A stretch of DNA of 35,694 bases from Desulfosporosinus sp. BRH_c37 (GTDB taxonomy: Bacteria > Bacillota > Desulfitobacteriia > Desulfitobacteriales > Desulfitobacteriaceae): the NCBI GenBank assembly GCA_001516045.1, contig LOEW01000123.1, positions 1 through 35,694 of the forward strand, given 5' to 3'. Shown piece after piece: positions 33,564-35,694 of the stretch (within the stretch, counting starts at the first letter, position 1; each line of letters opens with the position of its first letter). The notes under the pieces are model-generated. The model saw only the letters and a list, made by a program, of their open reading frames with translations, did no database searches and had not been told where the DNA came from. The position numbers were made by a program, and so were the translations under genes.

Positions 33564-35387
33564 TTATTTTCCGGTTAAAGTCTTAGAATATCGTACGCGA
33601 GCTTGGTGATCTAAGAATTTCTTGCGGAGACGAACGCTCTTAGGGGTAATTTCCACCAATTCATCATCATTAATAAACTCTAACGATTGCTCCAGGGAAA
33701 ATTCTCTTGGTTTATCCAGGCGCAACGCTTCATCCGCCGAACTGGTACGCATATTTGTGAGTTGTTTTTTCTTACAAACGTTCACTTCAATATCCTGCTC
33801 ACGCTTATTCTCTCCAACAATCATCCCTGCATACACATGAAGGCCAGGATCAACAAACATAACTCCTCGATCCTGAGCCGCATAAAGTCCGTAAGCGTTT
33901 GTTTCTCCCTCTTCAAAAGCAATCAGGGCACCCCGATTTCGGCCAGGGATATCTCCTTTATACGGTTCATAACCCAAGAACACATGGCTCATCATACCTT
34001 CGCCCCGTGTTTCAGATAAGAAGTCTCCTCGGAAGCCAATCAGTCCGCGGGCTGGAATTCTAAATTCAAGTCGGAGTTGAGTAGCCGAAAGGTTTGTCAT
34101 ATTGGCCATTTCCGCTTTACGCTTGCCGAGCAGCTCCATTATCGATCCTAGAGCGCTTTCGTGAAGGTCACAGATTAGAAACTCGATCGGTTCGCATTTG
34201 ACACCATCGATCATCTTATAGATAACTTCGGGTTTAGATACTTGTAGTTCATACCCTTCCCGACGCATATTTTCAATCAAGATCGAGAGGTGAAGTTCTC
34301 CTCTACCGGATACCTGAAAACAATCGGCAGAGTCCGTTTCTTCGACTCTAAGACTTACATTGGTCTCGACTTCTTTCCAGAGACGTTCTCGTATTTTTCG
34401 CGAGGTGACGAAATGTCCTTCTCGCCCCGCGAAAGGACTGTTATTAACCATAAAGTTCATGGACAATGTAGGCTCATCGACTTCAATGGTGGGTAAGGCT
34501 TCAGGAGCTATAGCACAGGCCACCGTTTCGCCAATATTCGCACTGGTTAGCCCGGTTAGCGCGACGATTTCACCGGCAGATGCTTCGGGAACATCTTGTC
34601 GTTTAAGTCCTTCAAAGATCATTACTTTACCAACTTTAACTCGTTCGAAACTCTCATCCCGTTTGATTAAGATGACACTTTCATTTTGATGGATGGTTCC
34701 GCGCACAATCCGACCGACGACAATTTTTCCAACATAATCATCATAGTCCAGAGTGGTGACAAGCATCTGGAATGGAGCATCTAGATCAACAACTGGAGCT
34801 GGTATGTGTTCTAAGATAACGGAAAATAATGGCGTTAAAGTGTCTTCCAGAGCATTGTGAGCGAGTCCTGCAGTTCCTGCACGCGCAGAGGCAAAGACAA
34901 CTGGGAAATCCAACTGATGGTCTTCTGCACCAAGCTCAATAAAAAGGTCCAGTACTTCATCGACCACTTCATCTGGTCGAGCATCCGGGCGGTCAATCTT
35001 ATTGATGACAACAATAGGCACAAGCTTAAGCTCTAAAGCTTTTCTTAAAACAAAACGAGTTTGTGGCATGGGGCCTTCAAAAGAATCAACAATGAGCAGA
35101 ACCCCATTGACCATTTGTAAGACACGCTCAACCTCACCACCGAAGTCGGCATGTCCTGGCGTATCAATAATGTTGATCTTTGTTTCCCGCCAGTGAACAG
35201 ATGTATTTTTGGATAAGATGGTAATACCACGTTCACGTTCTAAATCATTGGAATCCATGACGCGTTCTATAACTTGTTGGTTAGCTCTGAAGGTTCCACT
35301 CTGTTTTAACATGGCATCCACAAGCGTCGTCTTCCCATGATCAACGTGAGCGATAATTGCAATGTTTCTTAAATTTCGAGTTTCCAT
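33564..35387 (-). CDS. typA: TypA/BipA ribosome-associated GTPase
   Basis: 607 residues, full length. G-domain motifs: [14 protein letters not shown] (G1), [11 protein letters not shown] (G2), [15 protein letters not shown] (G3), [12 protein letters not shown] (G4). Domains II, III, V and the BipA-specific C-terminal domain follow ([37 protein letters not shown] region). It binds 70S ribosomes and helps 50S assembly and stress growth. ATG at 35385-35387 has a weak AAGGAA site about 12 bases upstream. It is the first gene of the leftward housekeeping run. Confidence 0.97.
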   Translation of the reverse strand: METRNLRNIAIIAHVDHGKTTLVDAMLKQSGTFRANQQVIERVMDSNDLERERGITILSKNTSVHWRETKINIIDTPGHADFGGEVERVLQMVNGVLLIVDSFEGPMPQTRFVLRKALELKLVPIVVINKIDRPDARPDEVVDEVLDLFIELGAEDHQLDFPVVFASARAGTAGLAHNALEDTLTPLFSVILEHIPAPVVDLDAPFQMLVTTLDYDDYVGKIVVGRIVRGTIHQNESVILIKRDESFERVKVGKVMIFEGLKRQDVPEASAGEIVALTGLTSANIGETVACAIAPEALPTIEVDEPTLSMNFMVNNSPFAGREGHFVTSRKIRERLWKEVETNVSLRVEETDSADCFQVSGRGELHLSILIENMRREGYELQVSKPEVIYKMIDGVKCEPIEFLICDLHESALGSIMELLGKRKAEMANMTNLSATQLRLEFRIPARGLIGFRGDFLSETRGEGMMSHVFLGYEPYKGDIPGRNRGALIAFEEGETNAYGLYAAQDRGVMFVDPGLHVYAGMIVGENKREQDIEVNVCKKKQLTNMRTSSADEALRLDKPREFSLEQSLEFINDDELVEITPKSVRLRKKFLDHQARVRYSKTLTGK

Positions 35388-35469
35388 AGTTGGGTTGAGT
35401 TCCTTTCTTTCACCAATATAAAAGCATATGTCTTTAGGATATCATAAATCAGTAGTGAATTCAAGAGAA

Positions 35470-35503
35470 AGAACTAAGTCTGGTAAATACCAAACTTAGT
35501 TCT
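35470..35503 (-). terminator. Hairpin, probable terminator of a gene to the right
   Basis: AGAACTAAGT (35470-35479) pairs perfectly with ACTTAGTTCT (35494-35503). On the minus strand a broken T-rich stretch (TTCTCTT) follows, so it more likely ends a leftward transcript entering from beyond the window. Confidence 0.55.
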
Positions 35504-35535
35504 GCATGTACTAGTTAGAAACTATAAACTAACTT

Positions 35536-35682
35536 TTATATACTTTGAGGTAGGTTAATACGTGCGAAGACAGTGTCTTCGTCTGGAGGGCCACTTCTCG
35601 CCATCACGGCATCTAGCCAATCCACACTGCAGGAGTATACGTAATGAGTTGCAGTGTGGCGATAAGCTCGTTCCTTCGCCAC
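35536..35682 (-). CDS. Doubtful 48-aa ORF at the right edge
   Basis: A minus-strand frame from GTG (35680-35682) to TAA (35536-35538) has a protein-like composition (YVYSCSVDWLDAVMARSGPP). Its ribosome site cannot be judged, because the window ends 12 bases upstream and no purine-rich site is seen there. Two inverted repeats lie inside it, which argues as much for a structured RNA. Family unknown. Confidence 0.3.
   Translation of the reverse strand: MAKERAYRHTATHYVYSCSVDWLDAVMARSGPPDEDTVFARINLPQSI
35565..35581. repeat. 17-bp palindrome
   Basis: CGAAGACA and its complement flank a single G (35573). It lies inside the doubtful 48-aa frame. Confidence 0.5.
35622..35659. repeat. Perfect 10-bp inverted repeat
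   Basis: CCACACTGCA (35622-35631) is matched exactly by TGCAGTGTGG (35650-35659) around 18 bases. Together with the palindrome at 35565-35581 it could fold an RNA. Confidence 0.5.
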
Positions 35683-35694
35683 GAAGTATCATTT

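Noticed and set aside
1..35694. CRISPR arrays, tRNA and rRNA genes, complete insertion sequences
   Set aside because: No regularly spaced direct repeats, no tRNA-like cloverleaf or rRNA text, and no full transposase were seen by eye.

Overview
The window looks like chromosome of a spore-forming, monoderm Clostridia-type bacterium. The gene content (SpoVK-type ATPase, YnbB-like PLP protein, HflX with the clostridial N-terminal extension, LexA with a Bacillus-type SOS box, AT-rich DNA, frequent TTG/GTG starts behind strong GGAGG sites) fits the Desulfosporosinus/Desulfitobacterium group. That placement is inference from style and gene order; no search was run.

Layout. (1) 1-483: the 5' part of a zinc-ribbon DUF6431-like gene, probably tied to a mobile element, followed by three perfect inverted repeats; the third is a terminator closing the large leftward operon. 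(2) 621-16260, all on the minus strand: a Tad (Flp pilus) locus running directly into a Ser/Thr phospho-signalling cassette. In transcription order: a 33-aa membrane peptide, TadZ/CpaE, CpaF, TadB, TadC, Flp pilin, TadE-like, DUF5702-like, a second TadE-like, prepilin peptidase, FHA protein, PP2C phosphatase, membrane Ser/Thr kinase with a TPR ectodomain, a single-pass protein whose tail repeats T-[DE]-x-[IL], a TPR protein, a decayed TPR copy and a small unknown ORF. (3) 16570-17763: an intact paralogue of that TPR protein with the same N-terminal two thirds and an unrelated C-terminal domain. (4) 17764-23956: a 0.75-kb divergent intergenic region with an 18-bp palindrome filling a promoter spacer, then plus-strand genes for an O-antigen-ligase-like membrane protein with C-terminal TPR, a D,D-carboxypeptidase homologue with an altered SxN motif, and a secreted beta-propeller protein. 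(5) 24015-28786: a small unknown protein, a Cys-rich protein, a D-Ala-D-Ala carboxypeptidase, an M23 peptidase, lexA and D-Ala-D-Ala ligase. (6) 28908-35387: a leftward housekeeping run (lepB, YnbB-like, hflX, spoVK-like ATPase, typA). The right edge holds a hairpin and a doubtful 48-aa ORF.

Most interesting proposal: the Tad machine and the kinase/phosphatase/FHA set form one module. The kinase would phosphorylate the six T-[DE]-x-[IL] sites on the cytoplasmic tail of the 119-aa protein, the FHA protein would read them (pThr-x-x-Ile/Leu is an established FHA preference), and PP2C would erase them, coupling an external TPR signal to pilus assembly. The sequence shows the genes, topology and motifs; the phospho-relay itself is inference.
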